From the NCBI GenBank assembly GCA_021527695.1, contig JAKFAO010000001.1, positions 310,001-374,000 of the forward strand: a DNA stretch of 64,000 nucleotides, in the 5' to 3' direction. The position numbers and the translations under genes were made by a program. This document shows, one piece after another, positions 1-11,794 of the stretch (the first letter of the stretch is position 1; every line of letters begins with the position of its first letter). Below the pieces are notes generated by a model. That model saw nothing but the letters and a program-made list of their open reading frames with translations. It was not told the origin of the DNA and did no database searches. The stretch comes from Naematelia aurantialba (lineage: Eukaryota > Basidiomycota > Tremellomycetes > Tremellales > Naemateliaceae).

Positions 1-1200
1 TCAGAGTCGGCGGGGAACGTCGGCTCAAACACGATTTGCGTCGACGCGCCACCGAGGTCCATCACGGCCAGCGTTTCAGTGTCCTCGGCGCCCTCGCCAA
101 TCTTGTTTAACAGGTAGTTTGCGGTAATCCAAGCATACACGCCTGATACATGAACACGATCCGCAAGCACGAGAAAACAAGCACTCACCCTCGTCTTTCC
201 CGTCCATGATCTCGACAGCACGCTCGCCACCGACGACAAACTCCCAGTTGGTCTCGAGGCGATTACGGACCTCGTCGAGGATCGCTTGCGACTCTTGCTG
301 GCCGAGGAGCCGCAGCCCAGCGGTAGCCTTGACTTCGACTGGGGTGCAGCCGCGCAGACTTTCAGGGACCACACGGACAGCCTCCTGCAGCAAGGGGTCG
401 AGCGAAGCCGCGGCAGCAGTCGGGTCACGGGCATATGCCGACAATCCAGGCTGGACAGACATGAAGGTCTCGTACTCGAGCTGAGGAGAGGGGCCGCAGT
501 TGTTGAACTTGTAGACGTGGATGCGCGAGCCGGTCGACCCAGCATCGATCGTCAAGGCATACTGCACGATAGCTTTGTCGCCGTGCGCCTCTGAACAGGA
601 TACTGTGGATGCGGGATCCGGGTCGGTCTCGTACGTCATGACCTGTGTCTCTTCCTCGACTTGCGGCGCCTCGTCAGTGATCTCGGTAAAGTCGGCATCG
701 GCATCGGCGGCTCCCTGCGCCTCCTCCGATTCCGGATTATGCGCGCTGCTCGACTCGTCGGAGCCCTCGTTGTTGTTGTCGTCCACGCTGCCGTGGTTGT
801 CGATATCCTCAAATGGGAGGGCGTGGAACGTGGTGTCGGATTCGTCTTCTTCGGTGTCGGGCGAGCCGAGCTCCGAGTCGGCAGGTCGGAAGGGCGGAGA
901 CGAGTAGTCGATTTCGTCGACGTTCGTGTATTCGTCGTCCAACGCGGGAGTGTAGGTATCTATGGATTGTCAGCGTTCTTCTCACATACTGCGCGATGGA
1001 AGGTGCTCACTCTCGGCATCCCAGGCTTCTTCCTCGCTGTACATCTTGCGGCCGCCCGTTCTAGAGTAGGCAAACAGGAGCACGACGACGACTGCTGTAC
1101 CGATAATGGCATAGCGTTTCCAGGGCGAGACGCCGGCGCGCTTGCGCTGCCTCTGGTCGCTGCTCGTGGGCAGGGGCGAATACTTGCGTGTAGAGAACAT
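1..1200 (-). CDS. GDA1: Guanosine-diphosphatase, GDA1/CD39 family (3' end cut by window)
   Basis: Spliced from 1200-1011, 959-189 and 142-<1. The start at 1200 (MFSTRKYS) puts a single membrane anchor ([15 protein letters not shown]) about 35 residues in, giving a type II Golgi protein with a lumenal catalytic domain. An acidic Ser/Glu-rich linker follows. Apyrase conserved regions are seen in order: [25 protein letters not shown] (after the second intron) and MDLGGAST in the last bases. The family hydrolyses GDP (and UDP) released by glycosyltransferases, so that GMP can be exchanged for GDP-mannose. An upstream in-frame Met-rich extension to about 1551 is Ser/Thr low complexity and I prefer the shorter start. 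The C-terminal part, with the last conserved region, lies outside the window. Confidence 0.9.
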
Positions 1201-1909
1201 GGTGTTGTCTTGTGCTGGGGAAGGCGTAGACTTGGGGGTGGGGACCGTCAAGCGTCGTCGAAGTCCTAGGGATGCGAGGAATCGGGTCGCAGTGGGGCTG
1301 ACGTGGTCAGGGCTGGGCGACCGAGTGGATAGCGCGGACGCGCTGCTGCTCGAGGCGATCGACGAGGACGAAGCAGTGATGGACGAGCTAGAGGAATCGG
1401 TCGATGGCGGTGTCGTGGAAGCTGAACGAGTGTGGGTAGAGTTTGCTTTCGACGTATTACGCGTGCGGCGCTCTGGCATGCACTTGTGAGCTGTTAGGTC
1501 AGCGCTGTTCGCACGTCGAGCAAGGTTGACGAGGCGGTGTGGCACACTCACTCGGTGAGGTGCCCTACGGCAGGTCCTTTCTCACCTCTTTCGCTGCTCT
1601 ACAAAGGAGAGACTGTCGAGGAGCGCGCTGTCAGTGCCAGACAGCGAGAGAGACAGACAGAGAGATGGCAGACAGACAGACAGACAGAAGAGAAGAAGAA
1701 GAGAAACGAAGGTGAATGCAGCAAAAGCCAAACCCAATGAAGCTCGAGTGCTGCAATACCATTGCCTCTTTCGGAAATTTTCCCAGGCAGCTGCCACGTG
1801 GAGTGGCAGCGGGACGAGTGGCGATCCGCGCGTCGTACATTTGTTCAAGATGCATTGGTGTGTCTCGGACCAATGCCAAGGCGTGGAGCTATCAAAAGCC
1901 TGCTACTGC
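1201..1909. other. Intergenic, GDA1 upstream region
   Basis: This 709-base gap lies upstream of GDA1 and downstream of the LRR-hydrolase gene. It holds a (GACA)n/GAAGA purine tract at about 1642-1710, which is pyrimidine-rich in the sense direction of GDA1. I see no further gene. Confidence 0.6.
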
Positions 1910-4610
1910 TCAGAGCAACGTACGGCCCAACCACTCTCGCAGCTCGAGACACTCCACGTCGGGCTCCTCGTCGTACGCGTGTCCCGCTCCCTCGATCCGA
2001 TCCACCACCAGCTCCCCGGCGACTCGTTTCAGTGCAGCGAGGGTCTTGTCCATCGGCTGCACCGCGGCATCGGCGGTACAGTACACAAAGTATATCGGGA
2101 CATGCGGCGTAGCGTTGTGCGACGACGCCAGTAATTCCAGCCGATGCGGGATGGACAGCTGGAGAGGCTGGGGCCGGAACGCATCGAGGCCGCTGCCGAT
2201 GGAGCGTTGCGTCAAGAAGAGCAGTGAAGGGAAGAGACCGTGCTGCAGCATGTATGCGTAGAGGACGCTGCGTGGTCCACCAGAGACGGCGGTGTATACC
2301 GGTGCAGCTTTTGTATTGATGTGTGGTTTTGCCTCGGCGTGCGAGATGCTACAGATCCCATCAGCATGCAGCTCATGAGAAGCGAGGACAAGGAAAGACA
2401 AGGAACAAGCAAGGAAGGAAAACAAGCACGGGCAAGGAAGACAGGAGAAGAAGCAAGGACAAGCAAGGACAAGGAATGCACGGCCCACCTTCGACTCATC
2501 CATGGCGCAGGGTTCACTTCTGTCGCCCAAAACTCATCGGTCAGGTCCGTGATGGGGTAGAACGGCGCGATGCACTTGACGACCTCGCCACCTCGATAAC
2601 CGCCTACGTCCTCATCGCTGGCGTCTTTTGGCACTTGGAGTCCAGCAATCAACGCGAGGTACCCTCCGGCCGACCCTCCCGAGAGGCAAATTCGCCCGAC
2701 GTCAATCTTGTGCTCGCCTTGACCGTCCTTCTCCAAGCGAGCATTCAGCTTCTCTCGGATAAACACCATGAGCGCCGTGATGTCTGACAAGACGTCGAGG
2801 ATGGGGATCTGCGGCGCGAGGCGGTAGTTTGGCGAAAGGACGGCGACGCTCTCGCCTGATGGGAAGACATGGGACGAGAGGCGGCGGAAGTGCGGGGGGA
2901 GATTCTCCTTGTTCCCTTGGAGCAGGCCGCCGCCATGGAACCACACGACCAAAGGGTGGCCAGAGGAGCCGGCCGGCGTCGCAGGGAGATACAGGTCGAA
3001 ATCGACATTGAGCGGTTCAGAGTCAAACGTCGCAGCGGGTAGATTGCGGTAGACCATCGTCATGGTCGGGTTCGGCACGGGAAGTGCGGGACCCGGGGGA
3101 TTGGCGGAACTGTTTGCTGGCGGCACTGCCCCGGGCTGCTCGTCACTTGTCGCAGCAGGCACTGCCTCAAACGTCCTCCTCGGCGCGTCGAGGCTACCAC
3201 ATCCCTCCATTTCCACTTTGACTCCAGGCGCCAGCTCTCCTTCCACGCCCAGCAACCTTGGATTGTCCGACAGGACCAGCTGCATCAGCTCGGGCATACC
3301 CTGACTGTCCATCCCGCAGTCTGCCACGTTCAGCTGCCCCTCGAGCGCATTGCTGCTAAGATTGAGAAGACGCAAGGACGGCCACTTTGTCGATGCGAGT
3401 CCGGCGAGAGCGGCGTTGGCCAGGCGGTTGCCTCTGAGATTGAGGGATCGTAGAGCAGGGAGAATGGGCCGGCATGCATGGCTCGACGCGCGTGAGAAAG
3501 CTGTGCTGAGGAAGCCTGCACCATATGCCAAGCCCTGGTCGGAAGGCTCGGTCGGCGACGAAAGATCGATGGTCGAGATGGCATTATGAGATACGTCCAG
3601 GACTTGCAGGGCTGGGAGTAAGAGGATCGCCGATGGGAATGTAGTCAGATTATTCTTTCTGCAGGTCATCAGCCTACCTGCCCATGATGAGATGAGGCTG
3701 AGGCTACCACACAGCACACAGCTGAGGTTACCACACAGCACACAGCTGAGGTTACAAGACCGGAGAAAGCAAGGTGAGAAAGGCGAGGACTGACGATAGA
3801 TCCAGCACGGTCAACTTGAGGAGATCGGCCCATCCGTCCCCCAGCCCCCGGAGACTATTCCCACTCAACTCCACACGGGCGAGACCGCCAAACTCTCCAA
3901 ACTCCTTGTCGACGTCTTGTACACCACAGTCATTCGCTTTCAGCGACACCAGCTCCTCTGGCTCGACCCATACAGCCTCGCGGGGGGTATTGAACACTTG
4001 ATCGACGGGGAGGTTGAGGTGTTCCGATATCGAGCGGGTACGGGATGAGATGCTCCCTTTTGAGGGGGGTGGTGGGGGCGGGGGTGGGGAGGAGAGTTCC
4101 GAGGCGGGGATGTTGAGCAGCGCGGTGTACAGGAGGGGTGGGAGTCGGTGGTGCGGAAGAGGCAGGGACGACAGGTCGAGCTTCCCTGGGCAAGTTAGTT
4201 GGCTTGAGGCATACGGGAAAATATAGAGGCAAAACGACAGGCTGGTATAGAGGTGATGCGGCAGGTAGGTAAAGAGGTACACGCCAGGTGGGTAAAGAGG
4301 TGATGCGACAGGCAGGCAACGAGGGAGCAAGACAGGCGGTAGAGGTAACGCGAGGCAGGTTACGAAGAGATGCAGCTCGCGTACCAGTCTGCGCAGCCTT
4401 CCTGATCTGCCCTTCGACAGTAACGTCCTCCAACGCATCATCTACGACCCCAGTACCCCCGCGCTCTGCCGTTGCTGTCTTGGCATAACTTGGGGTCGGG
4501 ACGTCGCGACTTTGGAGAGCTGGAGGGGGAGCTCGCGAGATGGCTTTCCGCGCTTCGGCGCGCTTGGCGGCAATCTGCTCGCGCAGGCTCGAGCGTGGTG
4601 TCGAAGCCAT
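1910..4610 (-). CDS. Leucine-rich-repeat / alpha-beta hydrolase (HSL-type esterase) fusion
   Basis: Four exons: 4610-4385, 4185-3795, 3658-2489, 2267-1910, giving 714 aa. Roughly residues 80-330 contain leucine-rich repeats (LKANDCGVQDV, LARVELSGNSL, LQVLDVSHNAI, LRSLNLRGNRL, LRLLNLSSNAL). A Pro/Ser linker follows, then an alpha/beta-hydrolase-3 domain. It has the oxyanion motif HGGG near residue 437, the nucleophile elbow GGSAGG near 530, and candidate acid and base residues in CTADAAV and GAGHAYDE near the C terminus. The family hydrolyses short-chain esters or lipids. The N-terminal 75 residues are basic and low complexity. The first exon-exon junction uses GTACGC and the second GTCAGT. 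No signal peptide is seen, so a cytosolic protein is likely. Substrate is unknown. Confidence 0.8.
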
Positions 4611-5354
4611 CCCTCAAGACTGCTCGCCCTGCTCGGTGGACCGATATCCACAGAGAGGTATATGTCGATTGTTGTATGGTGGTGTTTGGGTAGTCGCCAG
4701 TCGTCGGAACGCGCCGATACCCAGGTCTCCCACGGTGCCCGCTCGACCTGGTGAGTGACCTGTATCCTGTGACATCCAGCAGCATTCAACGTCCATCTGA
4801 ACTGTCCAAACACAACATGCACCACTCGGCTGCGAGGTCCCTTCTGGCCAGTCCAGTGGATCCAGTTGATCCAGTGGATCCAGTTGATCCAGAACAAAGC
4901 GACGATCTTTCAAACGCAGCATCGACAGTTCCTCGCCGTGATGCCGCTCGTTGATGAGAGGCTGATGGGTTGTGATCCCGGCTGACTGCTGATTCTGACT
5001 CACGTTCCCATCTCATCCCTCTCGTTCATCTCATCCCTACCATCCATATATCCACCTCATCGGTCTCATCCACCTCACTCGCTTGTGACTCGGCTCGAAT
5101 ACAGATACGACACTAGAGCCGCGCCTCGCTGTAAAGACTTGACACCTCGGCTCCCGTTGCTCCTTTGTAGGCCTTCGAGACGCTTTCTACCTATCCTTCT
5201 CTTGGATTCTCTTGGAGAGCTCAAACGACGCCCACCGTGACTCATCACCACCGCTCCACCATTTGTTTGAGTCAAACGGCAAGCTACCAAACCACCTCAA
5301 CTACCTCTTTGCTCAAGCTTCGCTGCTCTACCACACGCCGCTGTCCAAGCCATC
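4611..5354. other. Divergent intergenic region
   Basis: This region separates the LRR-hydrolase start (minus) from the His-rich gene start (plus) and must hold both promoters. It contains a short tandem repeat around 4855-4892 (ggatccagttgatccagt units) and a degenerate catctcatcc repeat at about 5010-5075. I see no conserved coding sequence. Confidence 0.55.
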
Positions 5355-5726
5355 ATGTCGGACCATCACCACGCGGCATCAGATGACATGTCTATTAGCC
5401 CCCCGGACGACCCCATGGACGTAGACGAAGACGTGGACGTCGACGCAGGCAAGGAGGTGCATGCCACACCGTCAGCCTCGGACCTGCAAGTCTCCAGTGT
5501 TCTCGTTAGTCCTCACGATCACTCTTCCACCGGCAAATACAATGACAATGACTCAGATGCTGACACTGGTACTCAGTTCCCGTCCGCCACCCACTGGTGC
5601 GGACGAGCTTACACCCTCCCCTTGAGCGGCCATACCTACGGACACGGATCCCAGTCGATGCCACAGCCGTTACAGTCCCTGAGTCTCCTGCCGTCCTGTG
5701 CCTTTCAATACGGCCACATCGGCGAT

Positions 5727-5801
<75 letters not shown>

Positions 5802-6782
5802 ACCCACGACCACGATCACCATCACCCCAGCATGCTCTCTCGCTCGTCGTCGTCTTTCTCGACTCCGCCTCACAGCAGCCCGTGGGCCTCGGCTGCATCG
5901 TTACCTCCCTCGTCTGTCACGCCCTCTCTGTGCAGCAGTCCATGCTCCCCTGCGTCCGCGGTATCTCCTCTACCTGAGCCTGCTCCTACTTTGCAGATTC
6001 CAACTTCTCACGATCCCGTTCCAGATCCCGTTCCAGAGTCCTTTGGAGATCCCGTTGGAGATCCCATCGTAGAGCTCTCCTCCGCTCCTGCTACCGAGGC
6101 AGCTCGCGAGCCAAGCCCCAGCCTCTCGGGAGACATGACGCTAGCCGAGCGCGTCGACGCCCAGTGGGGCAAAGAGCAAGCGGGGCACAAGCGCCACCGC
6201 CGGCCAGACGCGTACCGCGGTCTCAGCATGGCCATCATCGACGCGACGGCGATGGTGTCGGTGAAAACCGGCGACGGCGACGGCGTCAGTGGCACGCACG
6301 GGAGTGGGCGCAGAGTGGCGGGGAGCAGGCGCGTCGCTGCCGCGGCGATGAGGCGGGAGGGTAGCGAGTCGCTGGGTAGCGATAGGTCCAGACGCGGAGC
6401 CAGAGACGGCGGCAGCGCGAGTGCAAGTGCAAGTGCTGGAAGTGGTGTCGGCGAAAGTGCAGCAAGCGGTGCCACTGGGGACAGAAGTCCCACTGGGGGT
6501 AGAAGTGGCAGTGGCGCCAGTGGCCAGAGCCATCGAGCTAGAGGAGTTACGATACGTGCTCAGGCGCTCGGGTCAGCGCTGTTCGGTTACTCGCGCGAGA
6601 GTGAGGCGGACACAGACGAGCTGGGAGCAGGAGAGGACACGATGGACGTCGATGGTGATGGTGATGTCGACGCCGACGCAGGCGAGCCTGACGAAGACGA
6701 CGAAGACGACGAAGACGACGAAGACGACGAAGACGACGAAGACGACGAAGACGACGTGGTCTTCATTATGTCCGCAGGGTGA
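5355..6782 (+). CDS. Low-complexity His/Asp-rich protein of unknown function
   Basis: A single 475-codon open frame starts at ATG 5355 (CATCATG context). I do not recognise a folded domain. The protein is predicted to be disordered. It begins HHHAASDD and is rich in Pro and Ser. It carries an alternating His-Asp tract at about residues 124-158, a basic and Gly/Ser-rich middle with the short non-repetitive block ERVDAQWGKEQ, and an acidic Glu/Asp repeat just before the stop. His-Asp runs of this sort can bind Zn or Ni, but that is inference. Hidden introns cannot be excluded, although the frame is open throughout and codon use favours this frame. It could equally be a fast-evolving regulator or a chance-extended frame around a smaller gene. 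Confidence 0.5.
5724..5827 (+). repeat. (GACCAC)n hexanucleotide tract
   Basis: About sixteen near-perfect copies of a 6-base unit encode the Asp-His tract inside the 5355-6782 frame. Length is a multiple of three, so expansion would keep the frame. Confidence 0.9.
6690..6756 (+). repeat. 9-base acidic repeat (GACGAAGAC)n
   Basis: About seven copies encode a Glu/Asp run near the C terminus of the same frame, ending shortly before its stop codon. Confidence 0.9.
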
Positions 6783-7207
6783 ACTCGTTGTGCGTTTGTC
6801 CAGTAGTTGCATATGTATTTGTGATGTAGTATGCCGACAAAGACGAATCTCACCAAGATCTCATGATCAGTCTATCCGAGCACGTACAAATACACCTTGA
6901 ACACCGTTCCATTCCACCGCGACCAACCACGACCGCCAATAGTCACTGGACACCCCGAACCGTCTACCAACGCCCTCGTACACCCGCTTGGCTCGCCGCA
7001 TGAGACAAGAAACCCTTTGTCATCCCATTCCCCTGGATCCTGGACAAACAGCACAAGAACGACCCGCGCCTCGGCCTCAATCCTCGACCTCGCCACCGTG
7101 ATGGGATGTCCGAATACTGGATGCTCGACGTTCGCTCGGATGCTGGATGTTCCACGTTGTTTGTTCCCATGCTGGATACCCCACCTTGAATGCTCCCACG
7201 CTGGATG
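6783..7207. other. Convergent 3' intergenic region
   Basis: This gap lies between two convergent genes. At 7120-7215 there are several degenerate copies of a gctggatg(t/c)tccac unit. No gene is seen. Confidence 0.55.
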
Positions 7208-9103
7208 CTACACGCGCACCTTCTTGTCGGTCCTGTATGGCTCTGCCGCACGATCTCGTTTCCGGGCCTTGCTATCCTCCGATGAGGGACTCGGCAGCGG
7301 CGCCGTATCGTCCCCAAACGCCCACGTAAGGTTCTCTTCGTCGTTCCCACCACCGCCAGGAACATCGCCCCCCTCCCGCGAGAGACCTTGCAACATCCCG
7401 TACGTCTGGGCTGGGTGCATCGCCTGGCCCGCCTTGGGATGGACGTTTGGCCAGTCAAAGGTCTGTTCGGCCTGCGCACTATCGTGTCCTCCCGCGCCGC
7501 TGGGGTCCGTCGTGGGTGCACCAGGCATCACACTGCCTGCTCCCGACGGCGTCCCCGTCCCGCCCATATCGCCAAACAGCTGGTCCAGGAGCGGCTTATC
7601 TTCGACTGGGATTCCGAGCTCAGCAAGCTGTTGTCTCTGCCGCTCGAGAAGGGCGCGTTGTTGCCGCTGGTGGTTTTGCTGCAGCTGAAACTCGGCGTAC
7701 CGCGTAAGCAATGCCGGATCCCACTGCATACCGCTAGGCAAGGCAGGGTAGTACCCTTGTGGCGGTTGCTGTGATTGTGGTGTTGGAAGCTGCTGCTGCT
7801 GTGGTAGTGGGGGTGGAGCGGAGTAGTATTGTTGCTGTTGCTGTTGCTGCTGTTGCTGGTGCTGCTGCTGTGGTTGGGGCGGCACCGGAGGGTAGTGCTG
7901 TCCTGGGAGAGTAGGGACGCGCCACGAGATAGCATCTGGCGGGAGGCGGTACTGCGAGGCCGGCGTCGAGTACGTGTCGGTAGAGTGAGATGAGGGGCCA
8001 GGCATGGCGTGCAGATTCAAAGCGTAGTGCAGGTGCGACAGGTCCTGGTGACGGGTTCAGCACGACGTCCCGTCAAGTTCATGCTGTCAAGGGAAAGGCG
8101 AAAGTGCTAAAGAGAGAAAGAAACTCACGGCTGAATGCGTTCGGGCAGGTGACGGCGGCCGTCCGAGCACAGCTGCCGCCTCGCCATGCAACGTGCCCGT
8201 ACCGGTATTGCCACCGACATAGCTAGACACTTTACGCGCCGGCCTCGGTGGCTCTGGCGTAGTTTCGCTCTCGCTGTCGTTGGCACTGAGGATTCCCTCG
8301 ATAAACGAGCGCTTCTCGCTCGCCTCGCGTCTCCGCTTGCCCTTGCCCTTGTCCCTTTCTTTACCCTCGATCCGGCGCCTGGCTCGCGCTAGGTCGGTCC
8401 GACTCGCCATGCGAGGCTTGAAGCTCTCTTTGCCTTTGAGGGACTTTGTCGGCGCACCAGAGGCACTCGGGCCGGGACCAGCTTTCCCCGGCTTTTCAGG
8501 CTTCTCGTCGTCGTCGTCCTCGTCGTCTTCGCCCGCTGCTGCCATGGCTGCAAACTCGTCCCCGCGCCGCCGCTCAATCGAGCCTTCATACTAGGAAATA
8601 TCAGCCCCGGTCGCTGATTCAGGCGTTTCTTTCTCCGTCTCCCGCCTGTAGCAGAGGTACGAGGTGCGACGTGACGTACCTCGAGATACCGGTCAAGCTC
8701 ATCATCCAGATCACGGCTGGAGAACTCGTATGGTTTTCCGTGCGAGGAAAAGATGAGAATAGAGACATCGGCTGCGCAGAGGACGGACAGCTCCCACGCC
8801 TTCTTCATCAGCCCGGCTTTGCGCTGCGAGCGTCAGCGTCCCTCTCAGACATGCAGCAGCATCAGTACGACTAGCGTGTGCGCGGCACGGAGGATTGTGA
8901 AGCGAAGGATGCTGTCTGAACAAGACGGGGCGTGGCATACCTTGAGGAACGTGACATTGCGATTCCGCTCATCCTACACGATGCTGTCAGTGCCCACACT
9001 ACGTGACCCAGATGCATGCAATGTAATACAGCAGGACGAGTCGCAGATGGCAGCGAGCAAGACTCACGACCAACGGGCGAATCTCAATCTTCTTTCTGCC
9101 CAT
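7208..9103 (-). CDS. RLM1: MADS-box transcription factor, RLM1/MEF2 (SRF-type II) class
   Basis: Five exons: 9103-9068, 8973-8941, 8823-8680, 8590-8129, 8044-7208, giving 503 aa. Joined exons 1-3 give an N-terminal MADS box beginning MGRKKIEIRPLVDERNR and running through LMKKAWELSVLCAADVSILIF. The IEIRPL/DERNR start, with the box at residue 1, is the MEF2/Rlm1 type rather than the Mcm1 type. The C-terminal half has Lys/Arg-rich, Pro-rich and Gln-rich tracts (poly-Gln near residue 275) typical of an activation region. In other fungi, Rlm1 homologues are targets of the cell-wall-integrity MAP kinase and bind CTA(A/T)4TAG sites. The MADS domain is split by three introns, with exon 2 only 33 nt. 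Assignment to the class is firm; the one-to-one symbol is inferred. Confidence 0.88.
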
Positions 9104-9953
9104 GACGTTGCACTATTCGGTCCGTTGTTGCGGCGTAGCAAGAGATGGGAGGACGATGTTGCTATTCCGGGTTCGTGGATGATTGAAAATATCCCCAATC
9201 GTTGTCTTGGCAGGACCGCAGGGGGAATGATATCTTCCCCCTTCTCTCTCTCTCCCTCTCTCTCGTGTCGCACGCTTGCTCTGTCGCTCTGCAGCTTGGC
9301 GAAACTGTAAGAAATGCCAAGAGGTCGAGATGGTCGAGGGGGGAGAGGGCGATGAAGGAAGGAAAGAGTGAGACGCTCCCAAGGGCGTGAATTAGGAATC
9401 GTCGCTATTTCGAGCGAGCGTCAAATCGATCCTAATGGCTGCGCAGCACAAATCGGTTCAGCAACGCCAAATACAAGAGAGCAACACAAACCTCGCGACG
9501 CTAGAAAGAGGTCGTGTGCCGAGTTCCCACCTGCTACGGACGGCGAGACGAGAGATTGCAAGCTGCAGAGTGACAGAGTGCCAGCCCGTCACCGCTACTG
9601 TCCCAAAAATGTGACTCGTTACTTTGGGAAATCACCTCTTTGGGCGATTTCCGTGGCTACCCGTTCGTTCCACTGGGCAACCATCGGCACCGGGGCCAGT
9701 CTCTGCAGCTTGCACGTCTAGCCAAGATGCATACAGATATCGAGAGATGGAGACGGAGCGCAGGCAGACCAGGTCAGGCTCTGTGGACGATGATAATGAC
9801 AATGAATATGCATGAGAGATGGATACTGCAACGATGCACAAAGAGGGCGTCTATGCCGGGCGTGAAGCGAGCGGTGGAGCGTGTTCGTATTTGTCGAAAC
9901 CCTGGGACTGCAACACGGCTTCGTCGGAAGCATCAGGGACGACGTGACCCTTT
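9104..9953. other. Intergenic region upstream of the MADS-box gene
   Basis: This 850-base region is 5' of the MADS-box gene and 3' of COX11, both on the minus strand. A CT-rich tract on the plus strand (about 9236-9300) lies close to the MADS start and could be 5' leader. I see no further gene. Confidence 0.5.
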
Positions 9954-11794
9954 TCATTGCGCCGTGCCCTGCGGGTCAGCCTCGGCATACGAGATTCCAG
10001 GATTCGGACGGAGCGGAGGGACGGGCAATCGAGGCGATTGAGCAGCCCTACCAGGAGTGCAAGCTCGAGACAGGCCTCGGAATAGCGCAGCAAAATGCCA
10101 CGATGTTACAGTGGTGTGGCCTCTCTGAGAAGCGCAGGGGAAAACTCACTTGAAGAAGGTGTAGTTCAGCACCACGTCATCCAGCCCATCCAATGCCGGA
10201 TCGTCGACGATATCACGGTCGATAAAGAAGAAGACGGGGAGGTCGACCTGCTCGCCTGCGCGGATGCGCTGCTCCTCAAAGCAGAAACATTCAACCTTGG
10301 CAAAGTAGGGTGCGATCTGGTGGTCAGCGGGGTGGGACAGTGGTAGGTGATGTGCGGCCGATGTGCGGATTGGTAGGAAGGACGGAGAGGGAAGAGGGAA
10401 GAGGGAGAGGGAAGAAGGAAGTGGAAGGAGGGAAGAGGGAAGAGAGAAGACAGAAGAGAAAGACAGAAGGGAGGAGAGGGAAGAAAGAAGAAAGAAGAAA
10501 GAAGAAAGAAGAGAGAAAAGAGAAGAAGAGAGCAGAGAGAAGAGAGAAGAGAGAAGAGAGAAGAGAGAAGAGAGAAGAGAGAAGAGAGAAGAGAGAAGAG
10601 AGAAGAGAGAAGAGCGAATGTTATACCACAAGGGCAGCCGTCGCTCAACTCACCTTCTCCGGAGTCATATTATACGTCGCGATGCCAATCAAATCCTCCT
10701 TGCCCACATTCGTAGCCGTATAGAACGCCAACGCCGTCTCCCCCGGCAAGACCTTGACGTTGCGCTGCTGCGGCTCAAACTTCCACGGCAGCGTGTCAGA
10801 CGCCTGGGCATTGAAATGCACAGTGATGCGCTTCCGCCCCACCGTTTCAGGCGTGACGTACAGTCTGTCGGGGGTGAAGCGCGCCGGGTCGGTGACGGGC
10901 GTGCCGGAGAATCCGGTGGCGGAGCAAAAGGCGCGGTAGAGGGGGACGGCGGCGTAGGTCACGCCGACGGAGAGGAGGATCTGCCGGTGTTAGTAGAGGA
11001 CGTGGATATAAGTCGCAGAGGGGAGGGAAGGGGTGTTGGAGGAAGAGGAAGGTGCGACGACGAAGAATGCTGGGAGACAGACGAGATGGGAAGGACGAGG
11101 AAGGGGCGGGTTAGGACGAAAATATGGACAAACGAAGCAAGACAGCGAGAGAAGGAAGACAACGAGAGAAGGAAGAATAACACAGAGAAGAACAGTAAAG
11201 ACAACGACGATGCGCGACACGAGCCCAGCAACGACTCACCGTCCCAACGGAATACATCAACAGACTCCGGCTCCTCTTCGCGCGCTCCTGATACACCTTT
11301 TGTCGCGCAGCGTCCATCGCCCGAAGCACGTCCAGCGTGCGCCCGGCCGCGCCCACCCTCGTCCTCGTCGGCCTACTCCCTTGTCCATTTAATGCTGCTG
11401 TGCTTGTACCTGAGCCTCTACTTGCACCCGCACCTGCACTCGCACTCGTACCCGTGTTTGCACCTGTACCCGTGTTGGAGTTGGAGCTGGAGCTCGAGTT
11501 GGTGGTCGTGCTCGGGGTCGTACTCGAGCTCGTGTCTAGATTTGAGCCTCCCGCCGCTCCCAAAACAGAATTCAACCTGCGCTGCCCCGCTTCCCGTCGG
11601 ACACCAAGGCGGGATATAGAGCCGGTCGGGTCCAGTCGGAGTACAGGCCGGACACGCGACGAACATGCCGGACAAGACTGATCCGTCAGCTTACACCCAA
11701 CAGAAGCATGCCCATGCCCACGAGCACGCCCACGAGCACGTCAGCTCACGATAGACTCTGAGCGTGGCCGCAGAGACCGCCAGAAGGACGCCAT
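9954..11794 (-). CDS. COX11: Cytochrome c oxidase copper-delivery protein Cox11
   Basis: Five exons: 11794-11750, 11677-11240, 10980-10654, 10316-10150, 10047-9954, giving 356 aa. The start gives an Arg/Ser-rich mitochondrial presequence (MASFWRSLRPRSESI). A Ser/Thr-rich linker follows, then one membrane segment (YSVGTILLSVGVTYAAVPLYRAFC) and the CtaG/Cox11 domain. The copper-binding CFCF motif is near residue 280 and the conserved YTFFKA near the end. Cox11 inserts CuB into Cox1 from the intermembrane space. The last acceptor was chosen because it yields FFKA followed by RLPVP, as in other Cox11 tails; two closer acceptors give truncated tails or a 25-nt intron. A CAG repeat abuts the start codon upstream. 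The 337-nt third intron is swollen by a purine repeat on the plus strand. Confidence 0.9.
10375..10616 (+). repeat. Polypurine tract with 7-base GAGAAGA units in a COX11 intron
   Basis: The tract lies wholly within intron 3 of COX11. Its distal half is a regular heptamer array. Read in the sense strand of the gene it is pyrimidine-rich. Confidence 0.85.

Noticed and set aside
5506..5898. Arg-Gly repeat frame opposite the His-Asp tract
   Set aside because: It is the antisense reading of the hexamer repeat.
10106..10124. COX11 tail with acceptor at 10125 (ends EATPL)
   Set aside because: The implied intron of 25 nt is too short, and the conserved FFKA would be lost.
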